DNA from: Pseudomonadota bacterium
GTDB taxonomy: Bacteria; Desulfobacterota; Binatia; Binatales; Binataceae
Assembly: GCA_021323945.1 (NCBI GenBank)
Contig: JAJPKA010000017.1
Coordinates: forward strand, 95,990 to 159,989
Length of the DNA stretch: 64,000 nt
Direction of reading: 5' to 3'
The first letter of the stretch is position 1. The number at the start of each line of letters is the position of its first letter. Of this stretch, positions 54,783 to 63,985 are shown piece by piece. The notes beneath the pieces were generated by a model. It saw only the letters and a list, made by a program, of their open reading frames with translations, was not told the DNA's origin and did not search any database. Position numbers and translations under genes: made by a program.

Positions 54783-55607
54783 TCAGGAGGATTGCCACGG
54801 ATCGGGGGTCATTTCTCGATTTGTCACCCGAACTGACTTTACTCCGGGCACTGTGCGCACCACCTCGCGGACCAGCTCGTCCCATGGTGGCACCAGCCCC
54901 AGGCCAGTTACTTGGACCGCGCCGCGAAACGATTGCACCCTGAATGGAGCATTGCCGAGTTTAGGATGATTGACAAGCGAGGCTCGCACTTCCGCTGCAA
55001 GTGCAGCGTCGCGCATCTGAACCCATTGTTCGGCGGTGGCGGCGCGATCCACCTCGGCGGCGAAGGCGGCGAGCAGCTTTGCTGAAGACTCCAGGGGTAG
55101 AGCAAAAACGTTGAGTACCAGATTGTAATTCGAGGGGTCATCAATATCGATTCCAAACAGGGTCTGAATGCGCGCGCGAACTTCGCGGTCATAGTCTCGC
55201 ACCCTTGCCTCAGCCAGTGCCGGTGTGAGTTTTTCTTCGGCAGCGACGAGCTGAGTGCGTCGTTCGATGGCGCCGCAAAGGCGCGTCCGTACCCCGCAAC
55301 CGATGTCTGGAAGAATTTGAGCGACCGATCGTCCGATTACAACCAGCCGGTCTCGCGCCATTTCCTTAAGGACGACCGCCCTGAAGCATGCACTAAAACG
55401 TTTGGTATCGGTCTTGAACCGCATCCAGAAGGTAGGGCGGCGCTCGTCGACAATAGCAAGAGCGTCGGCCGGGACGTTGTACGTGCGCGACGCGGCTGAG
55501 ACGAGCTCATCCGAGGTTAGCAGCCGATAATCGAGCTGCTCGGCGGTGATGCGGGCCAACTCGGTGCCGCGCAGACCTAGGTGCTGAGTAATGGCGATAA
55601 CCGCCAT
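54783..55607 (-). CDS. Cytidylate-kinase-like protein fused to BON domain
   Basis: 274 residues. Residues 1-200 resemble the cytidylate-kinase-like family: AVIAITQHLGLRGTELARITAEQL, RDRLVVIGRSVAQILPDIG, then a helical LID-like region and the strand NYNLVLNVFALPLE. Residues 205-274 look like a BON domain (EVRASLVNHPKLGNAPFRVQ; VTGLGLVPPWDELVREVV; VPGVKSVRV), a phospholipid- or ligand-binding module. The nucleotide-binding loop lacks the GSGG-GK pattern of true kinases (here HLGLRGTE), so it may be a sensor rather than an enzyme. ATG 55607 has a modest ribosome site. Divergent CoA transferase lies 139 bases away. Confidence 0.75.
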   Translation of the reverse strand: MAVIAITQHLGLRGTELARITAEQLDYRLLTSDELVSAASRTYNVPADALAIVDERRPTFWMRFKTDTKRFSACFRAVVLKEMARDRLVVIGRSVAQILPDIGCGVRTRLCGAIERRTQLVAAEEKLTPALAEARVRDYDREVRARIQTLFGIDIDDPSNYNLVLNVFALPLESSAKLLAAFAAEVDRAATAEQWVQMRDAALAAEVRASLVNHPKLGNAPFRVQSFRGAVQVTGLGLVPPWDELVREVVRTVPGVKSVRVTNREMTPDPWQSS

Positions 55608-55746
55608 CCTGCCTGACCGCTATTCTGATGTCGAGACTGTGCGCTTGATATGGTCGCACAACCGATTACTCGGCGTCTATTGCCTGGGTGGTTAATCAGC
55701 AAACGGCGCTAACCCGCGTCGTGCGAACTGTGGTATAAGCCTGGGC

Positions 55747-56958
55747 ATGGAAGCACCATTAAAAGGCATCAGAGTCATTGACTGGACGATCTTTCAGCAA
55801 GGGCCCTATGCGACCACTTTACTGGCTGATATGGGTGCCGAAGTCATCAAACTTGAAGAGCGCGATAAGGGCGATCCAGGCCGAGCAATTTTCGCGATCG
55901 GCGGTGCTGACACGAACAAAAAGGGGCTGAACTTTTACTTCGAAGCCAACAACCGTCATAAACATAGCCTGACGGTCGACCTGCGCAAGCCTTCAGCACG
56001 CGAAATAGTCTACAAGCTGGTGGAGAAGAGCGACGTCTTCGTTCAGAACTTTCGCAAGGGCGTGGCCGATCGCCTGGGGCTGGGCTACAAGGACTTGAGC
56101 GCGCGCAATCCGAAATTGATTTACGCCAGTGCTACTGGTTATGGCCCCTTAGGCCCGGATAGTGGTGAACCGTCGTTCGACTACATGGGTCACGCGCGCT
56201 CGGGGATAATGTTTACAGGACCCGCCGATATAAAAGACCCTATTTATCTGACCGGCGGTATCGCTGATCAGATGGGCGCTATCATGCTCGCCTACGGCAT
56301 TACCATGGCACTGGTTGCTCGCGAACGCTATGGCATCGGCCAGGAGGTAAATGCCTCCCATTTGGGCTCTATGATGGCGTTACAGGGGCTCAACGTCTCG
56401 AGTCGAACAATACTGGGTCATCAGTTTGTGCGCAACTCAAGGGAAGACTCCTTTAACCCCTTGTGGAACCACTACAAATGCAAGGATGGGCAATGGATCT
56501 GCCTGGGAATGATCCAGGATAAGTACTGGAAGGATTTCTGCAAAGCGCTTGGGATCAGTCACTTAATCGATGACCCGCGCTTTAACATGATGAAGCTGCG
56601 GGGCAAGAACCGCCGCGAACTCATCAAGATTCTGGATGATGTCTTTTTGACCAAAGACCGCAGCGAATGGCTCAAGATCCTCGACGAGGGGGGAGACTTC
56701 ATTTACACGGTGGTCAATTCGATCGACGACTTGCCCGATGACCCTCAGGTGCGCGCGAATGAGTATATCGTCGATTACGATCATCCCATCGCCGGCAAAA
56801 CGCAGTTGATGGGAGTGCCAGTGGGCTTGAGCAAGACACCCGGCAATGCTCGCGGCCGTGCGCCCGAACTGGGTGAGCATACCGAGACTATCCTGACCGA
56901 GCTCCTCGGATATAGCTGGGATGACGTAGCGCGGTTGCGCGAGGAAGGTGCCATTTAG
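55747..56958 (+). CDS. CaiB/BaiF-type class III CoA transferase
   Basis: 403 residues. Markers are IRVIDWTIFQQGPYATTLLADMGAEVIKLE, the catalytic Asp174 in TGGIADQMGA, and the closing YSWDDVARLREEGAI. The DPIYLTGG and WNHYKCKDGQWICLG strands are typical. ATG 55747 is used, though its ribosome site is weak. It precedes the acyl-CoA-dehydrogenase-like gene by 145 bases on the same strand, a pair often seen in degradation clusters. Confidence 0.91.
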   Translation: MEAPLKGIRVIDWTIFQQGPYATTLLADMGAEVIKLEERDKGDPGRAIFAIGGADTNKKGLNFYFEANNRHKHSLTVDLRKPSAREIVYKLVEKSDVFVQNFRKGVADRLGLGYKDLSARNPKLIYASATGYGPLGPDSGEPSFDYMGHARSGIMFTGPADIKDPIYLTGGIADQMGAIMLAYGITMALVARERYGIGQEVNASHLGSMMALQGLNVSSRTILGHQFVRNSREDSFNPLWNHYKCKDGQWICLGMIQDKYWKDFCKALGISHLIDDPRFNMMKLRGKNRRELIKILDDVFLTKDRSEWLKILDEGGDFIYTVVNSIDDLPDDPQVRANEYIVDYDHPIAGKTQLMGVPVGLSKTPGNARGRAPELGEHTETILTELLGYSWDDVARLREEGAI

Positions 56959-57103
56959 TCCGCCGGGGAGCCCACCCACCGGGTCCGAGATGCTGGATGG
57001 CCTACGTCACCCGCTGTCCGCGCTAGCAGGGCGTAAATCCCTATCATATGGGAAGCTTGGACTGCCCGCTGTCGGCATGCAGGCTGAAGTGGCGACATAG
57101 TTA

Positions 57104-58273
57104 ATGGAGCTTCATTCGTTTTCAGGTCCAACTGAAGAAATCCTGGCAGCCGTTCGCGCCTTGGAGCCTGAGATCAGGCAGGCAGCCGAGCAAATCGAGG
57201 CAGAGCGGCGGTTGCCTGACAAACTTGCTCTGCGTCTGATGCACGCAGGAGTCTTTCGCATGGGGGTTCCGCGCGCTTATGGTGGACCGGAACTCGACCC
57301 GATGGGTCAGGTCCGCGTGGTCGAGGAGCTCTCACGGATCGACGGGTCCGCCGGTTGGCTTTCAATGATTTCGAGCGCCGGCAGCTTCCTCGCGGCCTTC
57401 TTACAACCCAGCGTAGCGCAGAAAATCTTTGGCCCAACTGAAAGTGTGCTGGCAGGTAACCTTCGGCCACCTCAGCGCGCTGATGCGATCGACGGTGGCT
57501 ACAGGGTGAACGGTCATTTTCGGTTCGGAAGCGGCTGTCATCACGCCAGCGTAATGGCATGCGGTTGCGTGGTTTACCGCGATGGGAAACCCGAGGTAAC
57601 GGCCAGGGGCGAGCCTAATATCCGCGTTATGCTCGTGCCCAAGACAAAGGTGACTATCATTGATGTGTGGCATACGACTGGTATGCGCGGCACGGGCAGC
57701 AATGACTATATAGTCGACAACGTCTTCGTGCCGGCCGATGAGAGCGCGAGTATGGCGGAGCCCCCTTTTTGTCCAGGACCGCTCTATCGTTTTCCCCAAC
57801 TGTTTCTGGTTTCGCATGCTGGAGTGCCGCTCGGCCTGGCACGTAGTGCCATCGATTATGTTTTGGAGCTCAGCTCGCGTAAGGAAATCTCGCCTGGTCG
57901 AGGACTTATGCGTGATGACAGCAACGTCCAAGAGACGATCGCGTGGGCTGAGGCTCATCTCGGGGCTGCGCGGTCCTTTGTTTATGCCGTGATCGAGGAC
58001 CTCTGGCGAAGCCTCAACGCGGGAGAGCGGCTGACTGCAAAGCAGCGAGCGAACTATCGGCTGATGATCACCTACTCGCACCAGGCGGCCAAGCAAGTGA
58101 TATCGACATTGTACGATCTGGCGGCTACCAGCTCAATTTTCCGCACGAGCCGGCTTGACCGCGACATGCGCGATATTCTGACCGCCTGTCAGCATCGGGT
58201 GGTCCATTCAAAAATGTATCGGCCCGCAGGTCGGCTTTTGCTGGGACTCAACGCGGACGAGCCTTTTTTTTAA
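57104..58273 (+). CDS. Acyl-CoA-dehydrogenase-like flavoprotein (group D monooxygenase type)
   Basis: 389 residues with the acyl-CoA dehydrogenase fold: helical N-terminus (PEIRQAAEQIEAERRLPDKLALRLMHAGVFRMGVPRAYGG), the beta barrel centre (GYRVNGHFRFGSGCHHASVMACG, WHTTGMRGTGSNDYIVDNVFVP) and a C-terminal four-helix part. The WxxTGMRGTGSNDY stretch and the missing catalytic Glu of true dehydrogenases fit flavin-dependent hydroxylases such as HsaA (ring hydroxylation in sterol catabolism). A flavin reductase partner is not seen here. ATG 57104 has a poor ribosome site. It ends 13 bases before the convergent PanE-family gene. Confidence 0.87.
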   Translation: MELHSFSGPTEEILAAVRALEPEIRQAAEQIEAERRLPDKLALRLMHAGVFRMGVPRAYGGPELDPMGQVRVVEELSRIDGSAGWLSMISSAGSFLAAFLQPSVAQKIFGPTESVLAGNLRPPQRADAIDGGYRVNGHFRFGSGCHHASVMACGCVVYRDGKPEVTARGEPNIRVMLVPKTKVTIIDVWHTTGMRGTGSNDYIVDNVFVPADESASMAEPPFCPGPLYRFPQLFLVSHAGVPLGLARSAIDYVLELSSRKEISPGRGLMRDDSNVQETIAWAEAHLGAARSFVYAVIEDLWRSLNAGERLTAKQRANYRLMITYSHQAAKQVISTLYDLAATSSIFRTSRLDRDMRDILTACQHRVVHSKMYRPAGRLLLGLNADEPFF

Positions 58274-58285
58274 TGCACGTTCACC

Positions 58286-59236
58286 CTAGGTTTCAATCTT
58301 TTGGCCACCAGGTTTTCTGGTCTTCTCCAAGAGCTTTAACAGGGTGTAGACAGTTTCGGTTGCCGGTACTTGCATGCCGTGCCGCCGTGCTGCGCGCAGC
58401 ACGGCGCCTGAAATCGCTTCATATTCGAGCGGTTTACCTTTTTCCAGGTCCTGAAGAGTTGACGTCTTGATCGCCGCAGCATTTAGAGACTTGCGGATCA
58501 TTGCGAGCTGGGCGTCCGCTCGGTCGTCGCTCACTTTCGCGCCCTCGGCGCGGCCGACCGCGAGAGTCTCAAGCATCAGTGTCCGTACCAGACGGAATCC
58601 GTCGGGGTCATCGATCATCTGCGCCAGAGTGGTGTGGCTGAGGGCGCTTACGCTATTGGTGCTGTTGTTACCCATCAGCTTGTACCAGCGGATGGTCTTG
58701 AGATCGGTGGTCAGCTCACCCAGGATACCGGCCCGGCGGAAGACTTCGGCGATTGTTTCGGCACGCGGCGTAATCCTGCCATCCAATTCCCCGAATTCGA
58801 TCTCACCGAGCGCAGTATGGAGCACCTTGCCCGGGGCAAACAGTTCAGCTCCGACCCGGGAATTCCCTCCCATTATCATCTCGCGCGGGAAGAAGCGGCA
58901 GAGAACTTCTTCGTTCTCAACTCCGTTCTGGATGGTCATCAGCACACCGCGGCTGTCGAGACAACCCTGAAGTTGGCGGGCAGCTGATTCCGTATCATAG
59001 GATTTGACGGCAAACAGGATTAAATCGTACGGAGCAAACTCCTTTGGGTCTTCGGTGGCATTGACCCGGAGTTTCAGGTCGCCCTTGAAACTTTTGATCT
59101 CAAGCCCGTTCTCGCGCAAAGCTCGGAGGTTCTCGCCGCGCGCGCAAAATACCACTTGTTCGCCCGCTTGCTGGAGTCGCGCGCCATAATAGGCTCCGAC
59201 CGCCCCAGCGCCCATTATCAAAATCTTCATCGTCAT
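58286..59236 (-). CDS. Ketopantoate reductase family protein (PanE/ApbA)
   Basis: 316 residues. N-terminal Rossmann fold (MKILIMGAGAVGAYYGARLQQAGEQVVFCARG) with an Arg typical of NADPH preference, the strand YDLILFAVKSYDTESA, and TIQNGVENEE. The C-terminal helical domain contains the conserved WYKLMGNNSTNSVSALS, with the catalytic Lys and Asn. It may be the pantothenate-pathway reductase or one of the many paralogues acting on other keto acids; no panB or panC lies nearby. AGAGG gives ATG 59236. The gene is convergent with the flavoprotein gene and divergent from the Nudix gene. Confidence 0.87.
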   Translation of the reverse strand: MTMKILIMGAGAVGAYYGARLQQAGEQVVFCARGENLRALRENGLEIKSFKGDLKLRVNATEDPKEFAPYDLILFAVKSYDTESAARQLQGCLDSRGVLMTIQNGVENEEVLCRFFPREMIMGGNSRVGAELFAPGKVLHTALGEIEFGELDGRITPRAETIAEVFRRAGILGELTTDLKTIRWYKLMGNNSTNSVSALSHTTLAQMIDDPDGFRLVRTLMLETLAVGRAEGAKVSDDRADAQLAMIRKSLNAAAIKTSTLQDLEKGKPLEYEAISGAVLRAARRHGMQVPATETVYTLLKLLEKTRKPGGQKIET

Positions 59237-59312
59237 CTCGCCTCTCGCAAAACAGAGGTTATCGTATCGCTCAAAGGTCTTCCATGGTGACTACGATCAG
59301 TCGGAGACAACA

Positions 59313-59966
59313 ATGACGTCGAGCTTATGTCTGGAATTGGCACGTTTTCTTCAGCGCATGGTCGCGATCGGTCGCACCGGACTCGCATTTGCCAAGGATG
59401 GCTTTGACAGGGAACGTTACGAGGAAATGCTGCGCGAAGCCGCCAGCCTGACTACAGTCTTGGCGGGTGAGTCCGAGGCAGCCGCCGCTGAAGTATTCCG
59501 CACTTGGCGCGAGAGCGTCGGCACAGACTATGACGGCTACGTTACAACAGCAGTCGGATGTGGAGCGATCGTCTTCAATGCGAACGACAAGGTTTTGATG
59601 ATCAAGCGTCCTAACGGACGGTGGTTTTATCCGGGGGGGTTCTGCGACGTCGGCTTTTCACCGGCCGAAAACGTGGCACGAGAAGTTCTTGAAGAAACCG
59701 GCCTGTCGGTCAAACCGGTCCGGCTGATGGCCTTGACCGACAGCCTGAAGTTAGGTTCTCCGGCGCGCCATGTTTACACAGCGCTATTCTACTGCAAGGT
59801 CGAAGCTGGAGAAATCCGGCCACATCCCCTCGAGGTGAGCGAAGCGGGATTCTTCGCGTTGGATCAAATTCCCGAGCCCCTGCATAGTCCCAACCGGCAC
59901 TGGATAACGCTGGCTCGTGAGTTTCATTTCGAGGGTCGAGTGGAACCGTATTTCGATCCGCTCTGA
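59313..59966 (+). CDS. Nudix hydrolase with N-terminal helical domain
   Basis: 217 residues. Residues 1-65 form the helical Nudix_hydro_N-like domain (LELARFLQRMVAIGRTGLAFAKDGFDRERYEEML), and residues 75-200 the Nudix fold with box GGFCDVGFSPAENVAREVLEETGL. The first Glu of the canonical GX5E part is Phe here, which is tolerated in this subgroup; the REVLEE catalytic core is intact. Relatives hydrolyse ADP-ribose or nucleotide sugars. It stands alone, divergent from the PanE-type gene. Confidence 0.86.
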   Translation: MTSSLCLELARFLQRMVAIGRTGLAFAKDGFDRERYEEMLREAASLTTVLAGESEAAAAEVFRTWRESVGTDYDGYVTTAVGCGAIVFNANDKVLMIKRPNGRWFYPGGFCDVGFSPAENVAREVLEETGLSVKPVRLMALTDSLKLGSPARHVYTALFYCKVEAGEIRPHPLEVSEAGFFALDQIPEPLHSPNRHWITLAREFHFEGRVEPYFDPL

Positions 59967-60111
59967 GCTTCTTGACCCGCAACCGCGGCGTTGGATGCGC
60001 AGCGCAGACGTTGGTAGTCCTTCTAAGGTCCTATCGATAGACGGTTAGTGAGCCCTGTCCTCAGATGAGAGTCGCAGGGCTTGGCAGCCAAGCCCGCTCG
60101 GTGGCCGGAGT

Positions 60112-60903
60112 TTAATATGATGTTGCGCGACTGGCGACCCGCGCGGCTAGCAGGTACATGGTTAACGCAAAAGTGCTTGCGATTAGCGTCGAGGGAATGA
60201 CGCTCGGCAGTGAATTAGCGGCTCCGGAGGGGTGACCGAAATAGAGCGCAGCGCGAAGAGCCGCTACGCCGTAGGTCAGTGGATCAAGTCGCATCAGCCA
60301 GCCGACGGCGGCTGGAGCCCCGCTCAGCGGCCAAAAAGCCCCCGATAGCAGCCAGATCGGGATGAGTATCAGATTCATGATCGCGTGAAAGCCCTGGGTC
60401 GATTCTATGCGCCAGGCGATTATCAATCCGATGCAAGTGAGTGAAAACGCAATGATGGCCATTATCAGTGCGGATACCACGACTGCCGTAAGAGTGAGCT
60501 TGATTCCAGCCAACGGTGCAAGGACCAGAAAAATGCAGCTGGGTATCCAAGCTAGGGTAGTACCGCCCATCGCTTGTCCAATGACAATCATCTGGCGCGA
60601 GATAGGTGCTACCAGTACGCCTTGGAGAAAACCCTCGCGGCGGTCCTCGACAGTTGAAATAGTCGAGAAAATAGCGGTGAACAATAAAACCAACACAATG
60701 AAACCGGGGTATAGATACTGAAAATAGTTGATTCCCGCGGGCATACCGGCCGGCCTGAAGGACGCATTTAATCCGGCTCCCAATAGCAACCAGAACACGA
60801 GCGGTTGCAGAAACGAACCGATCACGCGGCTGCGCTGGCGACGAAAGCGTGTAATCTCACGCAGCCATAGAGTGAAAGCGCCTAGCGCACTCCAATGCCT
60901 CAT
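60112..60903 (-). CDS. ABC-2 type transporter permease
   Basis: 263 residues with six hydrophobic segments (for example VFWLLLGAGLNASF, YLYPGFIVLVLLFTAIFSTIS, LTLTAVVVSALIMAIIAFSL, LIPIWLLSGAFWPLSG). The NodJ/DrrB-type signature region (EDRREGFLQGVLVAPISRQM) is present. Its ATG overlaps the stop of the ATP-binding protein gene as ATGA (60900-60903), so translation is coupled. It would form the membrane part of an exporter for a lipid, drug or polysaccharide. Confidence 0.92.
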   Translation of the reverse strand: MRHWSALGAFTLWLREITRFRRQRSRVIGSFLQPLVFWLLLGAGLNASFRPAGMPAGINYFQYLYPGFIVLVLLFTAIFSTISTVEDRREGFLQGVLVAPISRQMIVIGQAMGGTTLAWIPSCIFLVLAPLAGIKLTLTAVVVSALIMAIIAFSLTCIGLIIAWRIESTQGFHAIMNLILIPIWLLSGAFWPLSGAPAAVGWLMRLDPLTYGVAALRAALYFGHPSGAANSLPSVIPSTLIASTFALTMYLLAARVASRATSY

Positions 60904-61892
60904 TGGTCCTCCTGCCGTGTACCATAGAAGCCGTGGCCTGTTAGGTGAATAAAGACGTCCTCCAGCGTAGGTTTGCCAAAAGTAATCGATTCGATCTGAT
61001 CGCCAAACCTTTCAACTACGTCACGGACAAATTCGTGTCCGCGAGGGCGCTCTACGCGCAAGCAGCCGGACACTGTTACGGGAGAAGCCCGCATCTTGAG
61101 CAGGAGCTGGTCGCGCAGAGCCGCGAGATTTTTTGCCCTAATCACCACGACATCGCCGCCCACCTGCGCTTTCAATCGTGCTGGTGAATCCAGAGCGACC
61201 AGCCTCCCATCATTGAGTATTCCTATGCGATCGCATCGTTCCGCTTCTTCCATATGATGGGTTGTGAGCACCATCGTCACGCCTGCTTCGCTGCGCAGTC
61301 GGTCGATATAATCAAGGAATTCGCGGCGCGCCGCCGGGTCCAAGCCCGTACTGGGTTCATCCAGAATCATCAGTTCCGGTTCATGAAGGAATGCTTGGGC
61401 GAGTTCCACCCGTCTCTGCAAGCCGCCCGATAGGGTTTCGACCAAATCGTGGCGGCGTTCGGATAGTCCGAACCAGCCGAGCATCGCCGTGCTTCGTTGG
61501 CGCAGTTGTTCCCCTCTGATTCCAAACAAGTGCCCATGGTGCATCAGGTTTTCGACGACAGTTAGCTTCAGATCGATGCTCGGGTGTTGAAAAACAACGC
61601 CAATCCGTCGCCGCAAGGCGCGGGTATCGCTTCTGAGGCTATGGCCCAGGATCGATGCGTTACCCGATTGCAGCGGCAGCAGAGTCGATAGAATCTTGAA
61701 GAGGGTGGTTTTGCCGCTCCCGTTTGGGCCGAGTAGACCAAAAATTTCACCGCGCTCGATTACGAAGCTCAGGTTATCGAGCGCTCGCCTTTCTTTATAA
61801 CTAAAGCTGAGCGCGTCTATTTCGACAGCGTGAGGCTGTGCCGCAGGACTGATCGGCGCGTTTGCTCCTGCTACATTAACCGATATTTCCAT
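60900..61892 (-). CDS. ABC transporter ATP-binding protein (DrrA/NodI type)
   Basis: 330 residues. Walker A GPNGSGKTT, signature LSGGLQRRVELAQAF, Walker B ELMILDEPSTGLD and the switch His (LTTHHMEEA) are all present. The C-terminal 90 residues form the DrrA-type regulatory extension (VVIRAKNLAALRDQLLLKM... GKPTLEDVFIHLTGH). It pairs with the permease downstream by an ATGA overlap. Such pairs export daunorubicin-like drugs, lipids or Nod factors; the substrate here is unknown. Confidence 0.93.
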   Translation of the reverse strand: MEISVNVAGANAPISPAAQPHAVEIDALSFSYKERRALDNLSFVIERGEIFGLLGPNGSGKTTLFKILSTLLPLQSGNASILGHSLRSDTRALRRRIGVVFQHPSIDLKLTVVENLMHHGHLFGIRGEQLRQRSTAMLGWFGLSERRHDLVETLSGGLQRRVELAQAFLHEPELMILDEPSTGLDPAARREFLDYIDRLRSEAGVTMVLTTHHMEEAERCDRIGILNDGRLVALDSPARLKAQVGGDVVVIRAKNLAALRDQLLLKMRASPVTVSGCLRVERPRGHEFVRDVVERFGDQIESITFGKPTLEDVFIHLTGHGFYGTRQEDQ

Positions 61893-62004
61893 ATGCCTGG
61901 TCGCGTAGAGCTGCGGCCACCATTGCTACCCGCGGGACAAGACATGTTTGGTGGCCAGGTGACGAGTCGCAAGAGCGACCGTGACGGATTTCAGCGCCCG
62001 AAAT

Positions 62005-62640
62005 TTACTCTCTGGGGGCGACGGATACATAGCGATTACCGCACTCGTAAAAGCGCCAAAGCTTTTGCGCCCACTCTCCCGCGTAATCCACGTTGATTCT
62101 GCGCGAGCGTCCGATCCGGCCGGGTGGTTCGGCCGGCTCCTCTAAGAAAAGGCTGTCACCGCATAGGTCCGCTCCGTACATGGCACCGGTGATGCCCAAT
62201 GCCTGTGTTAACTTCCCCGGTCCGTTGGTCAGCTCGCGCGAATCAGCCGGTTTACCGCGACGACGGGCCATCAACTCCAATCCCCACGCTGGCTCAAGTG
62301 CGCGAATCAACACGGCATGTGGTTCCCCCTCGGCTGCAGCAACTAGATTCAACGCCCAGCTCACGCCATAGAGCAGATAGATGTAGGCGTGTCCGGCCGG
62401 GCCGAACATTGCCGCAGTCCTTTTGGTCAACCCACGCGAGCTATGAGCCGCTTGATCATCTGGTCCCCGATATGCCTCGGCCTCGACAATACGGCCCGCC
62501 GCCTCACCTTCAGCGGTCCGTGAGACGAGCAGTTTCCCAATACATCCGCGAGCAACCTCAAGAACAGGCTGCGCGTAGAAGTCGCGAGGGAGCTTGCGAC
62601 CGGTTCTGGATACTCCTGCGTGCTTAACTGTCAATCTCAT
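62005..62640 (-). CDS. DNA-3-methyladenine glycosylase, AAG/MPG type
   Basis: 211 residues of the Mpg family that removes alkylated or deaminated purines in base excision repair. Key segments are RDFYAQPVLEVARGCIGKLLV, EAEAYRGPDDQAAHSSRG (catalytic Glu and the conserved His), RTAAMFGPAGHAYIYLLYGV and NGPGKLTQALGI. The frame extends 47 residues upstream, but ATG 62640 starts where the family begins. The gene is divergent from selD. No ada or alkB gene is nearby. Confidence 0.93.
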   Translation of the reverse strand: MRLTVKHAGVSRTGRKLPRDFYAQPVLEVARGCIGKLLVSRTAEGEAAGRIVEAEAYRGPDDQAAHSSRGLTKRTAAMFGPAGHAYIYLLYGVSWALNLVAAAEGEPHAVLIRALEPAWGLELMARRRGKPADSRELTNGPGKLTQALGITGAMYGADLCGDSLFLEEPAEPPGRIGRSRRINVDYAGEWAQKLWRFYECGNRYVSVAPRE

Positions 62641-62914
62641 CTTTAGGATAAAGACTACAGTGGCATCTGCCAATTGCAGCGACTCGGCCACACCACGAAA
62701 TGACCTGGCTCCTGAATTCATCCGGCCGAAGGTCTCGCTCAGTGACTTGTGCCAGCCGGTGCAGCAATGCCGCAAATGCATTTGAGAACGTGCGGAGTCA
62801 AAAGTTTTGGGCGGCAGCGGTAAAGGAGTGATCCGGGTACAGTCGATGGGTTGAAAGGTAGCCCATTTTGTCGAGTTGAGCGTTAAAGACTGAGGCTATA
62901 GAGTTAAACGCGTA

Positions 62915-63985
62915 ATGGCCCAGGACCGCAATGCTAACGCCTCCCGCGACGCGCTACTTCGCTTGACGGCGCGCTGCAAGGCGGCGGGTTGAGCCGGAAA
63001 GCTGGGTCCGGCGGACCTGCAGGCAGTTCTCTCCAAGCTTGATTTCGCCACCTCGCCGCAAGTTCTCGTCGGCTTGGCGACCGGCGATGACGCTGGGGTG
63101 TACCAACTGCGTGATGATCTCGCGATCGTAAATACGGTGGACTTCTTTACCCCCGTCGTCGATGATCCGTTCACCTTTGGCCAGATTGCCGCGGCGAACG
63201 CACTCTCGGATATTTATGCGATGGGCGGAATCCCGCAAACTGCGCTCAATATCCTCTGTTGGCCGCAGACCGGACTGCCGCTCGAAATGCTTGAACAAAT
63301 CCTTCGAGGCGGCAGTGAAAAAGCCGGCGAGGCCGGTGTCTTTGTCATCGGCGGGCACAGTGTTGCCGATGAAGAAGTCAAGTACGGGATGGCCGTCACC
63401 GGCGTCATCGACCCGCAGCGAATCATCCGCAACGTCGGAGCCCGTGTCGGCGACGCATTACTGCTGAGTAAACCCTTGGGTACGGGCATTTTAATGACGG
63501 CCTTCAAGCGGGATCAGCTTGCAGTCGACTACTATACGGCAGCTGTGCGCTGGATGACGCAACTAAATGCGATCGCGGCGCAGGCCATGCTGAAATATGA
63601 GGTTCATGCTGCGACGGACATCACAGGCTTCGGCTTGGCTGGGCATGGAGCGAAGATGGCCGATGCCAGCGACGTCTCCTTCATAATTGACGAATCGGAC
63701 TTGCCCTTATTACCTGGGGCTCTCGAACTCGCCAAAGAGCATGTACCTGGTGGAGGCAAGCGCAATCGAGAGTTCTTCGGCCCCGCTGTGCGGATCTCTG
63801 AGGAGGTAGCCGACGAAATTGCAACAATCCTGTTTGACCCACAGACCTCCGGTGGGCTTTTAATTTCGCTCGCGGAGAAAGATGCGCTGGCTTTGCTGGC
63901 CGACCTGCAAAACTCCGGTAACACCGAGGCAGCTATCGTCGGGCGCGTTGTCCCGCGAGAGCGTTACTCAATCGAGCTGATCTAG
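62915..63985 (+). CDS. selD: Selenide, water dikinase, itself a selenoprotein
   Basis: 356 residues reading through one in-frame TGA (62990-62992) as selenocysteine 26. SelD makes selenophosphate from selenide and ATP for Sec-tRNA (and selenouridine) synthesis. The catalytic Cys17/Lys20 pair of E. coli SelD appears here as Sec26 and Lys29 (KAAG-U-AGKLGP). Further conserved parts are ATGDDAGVYQL, TVDFFTPVVDDPFTFGQIAAANALSD, VIGGHSVADEEVKYG, and DITGFGLAGH, plus FDPQTSGGLL near the end. If read as a stop, the remaining frame would lack its catalytic residue. A SECIS-like hairpin follows the UGA. ATG 62915 has a weak ribosome site. The length matches SelD (about 350). Confidence 0.92.
63004..63018 (+). 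promoter_or_regulatory. Candidate bacterial SECIS hairpin in selD mRNA
   Basis: GGTCC (63005-63009) pairs perfectly with GGACC (63013-63017) around the loop GGC, extended by a G-U at 63004/63018. The loop starts 17 nt after the UGA and begins with GG, consistent with SelB-binding SECIS elements. An alternative fold pairs GCCGGA right after the UGA with a downstream TCCGGC, so a folding calculation should decide. Confidence 0.5.
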
